From Cantharellus purpuraceus (taxonomy: Eukaryota > Basidiomycota > Agaricomycetes > Cantharellales > Hydnaceae), in contig JALBUN010000003.1 of the NCBI GenBank assembly GCA_025174535.1, positions 1,696,501 to 1,760,500 of the forward strand: a stretch of DNA of 64,000 nucleotides. The letters run 5' to 3'. Below, in pieces: positions 63,950 to 64,000 of this stretch (its first letter is position 1; every line of letters starts with the position of its first letter). A program made the translations under genes and the position numbers. The notes beneath the pieces are model-generated. The model was not told the origin of the DNA, made no database searches, and saw nothing but the letters and a program-made list of their open reading frames with translations.

Positions 63950-64000
63950 CCTGTATGCCCTCTCTTTCATGACAGCAGGTTCCGCTGAAGTATGGGCCCA

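Overview
The window is nuclear DNA of a filamentous basidiomycete, most likely an Agaricomycete. The evidence is dense genes cut by many introns of about 50 to 60 nt, basidiomycete-typical families (DUF6535 and DUF6534 membrane proteins, a macrofage-activating-glycoprotein/ricin-B protein, a CYP63-like P450), and Ty3/gypsy elements of a style common in Boletales. The order-level guess is weak. Gene calls come from hand splicing: each was accepted only where GT-AG (or GC-AG) joins restored a family-consistent reading frame.

Layout. 1-180: start of a DASH subunit DAM1 gene running off the left edge. 435-2309: secreted lectin-like glycoprotein. 2310-8425: gene-poor stretch with two nested TIR elements (6372-7658 and 6408-6892), both with recognisable target duplications. 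8426-17739: TPR/F-box/LRR protein, dynein roadblock light chain, a DUF6535 protein broken by one stop codon, and a SUZ12-like Polycomb (PRC2) subunit. 17740-20657: diverged tandem repeats. 20658-35070: DUF6534 protein, RMD1/DUF155 protein, LSM8, a MAT2B/RmlD-like reductase, a single-pass membrane protein, proteasome RPN3 and an AFI1-type trafficking protein. 35397-37181: caspase-like protease. 37555-38041: a pair of inverted coiled-coil remnants. 39191-50181: small unknown gene, alpha-COP, a non-autonomous hAT element, an NDUFAF2-like complex I assembly factor and a CYP63-like P450.

50500-64000 is a transposon graveyard. A Ty3/gypsy element (51538-59651) sits inside the integrase of another Ty3 element and is itself interrupted, in its chromodomain, by a solo LTR with a perfect 5-bp target duplication. 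Its pol frame is broken mainly by TGA at expected arginine positions, the mark of CpG deamination. Antisense ORFs lie downstream of pol in both elements. Near the right edge a 12-bp minisatellite packs eleven copies of ATGACTCAT (the Gcn4/AP-1 consensus) upstream of a TATA box.

The single-copy genes are mainly housekeeping: chromosome segregation (DAM1), dynein transport, chromatin repression (SUZ12), RNA processing (LSM8), proteasome (RPN3), vesicle traffic (AFI1, alpha-COP) and mitochondria (RMD1 family, NDUFAF2). They do not form one pathway. LSM8/MAT2B-like and RPN3/AFI1 are divergent pairs sharing short promoters.
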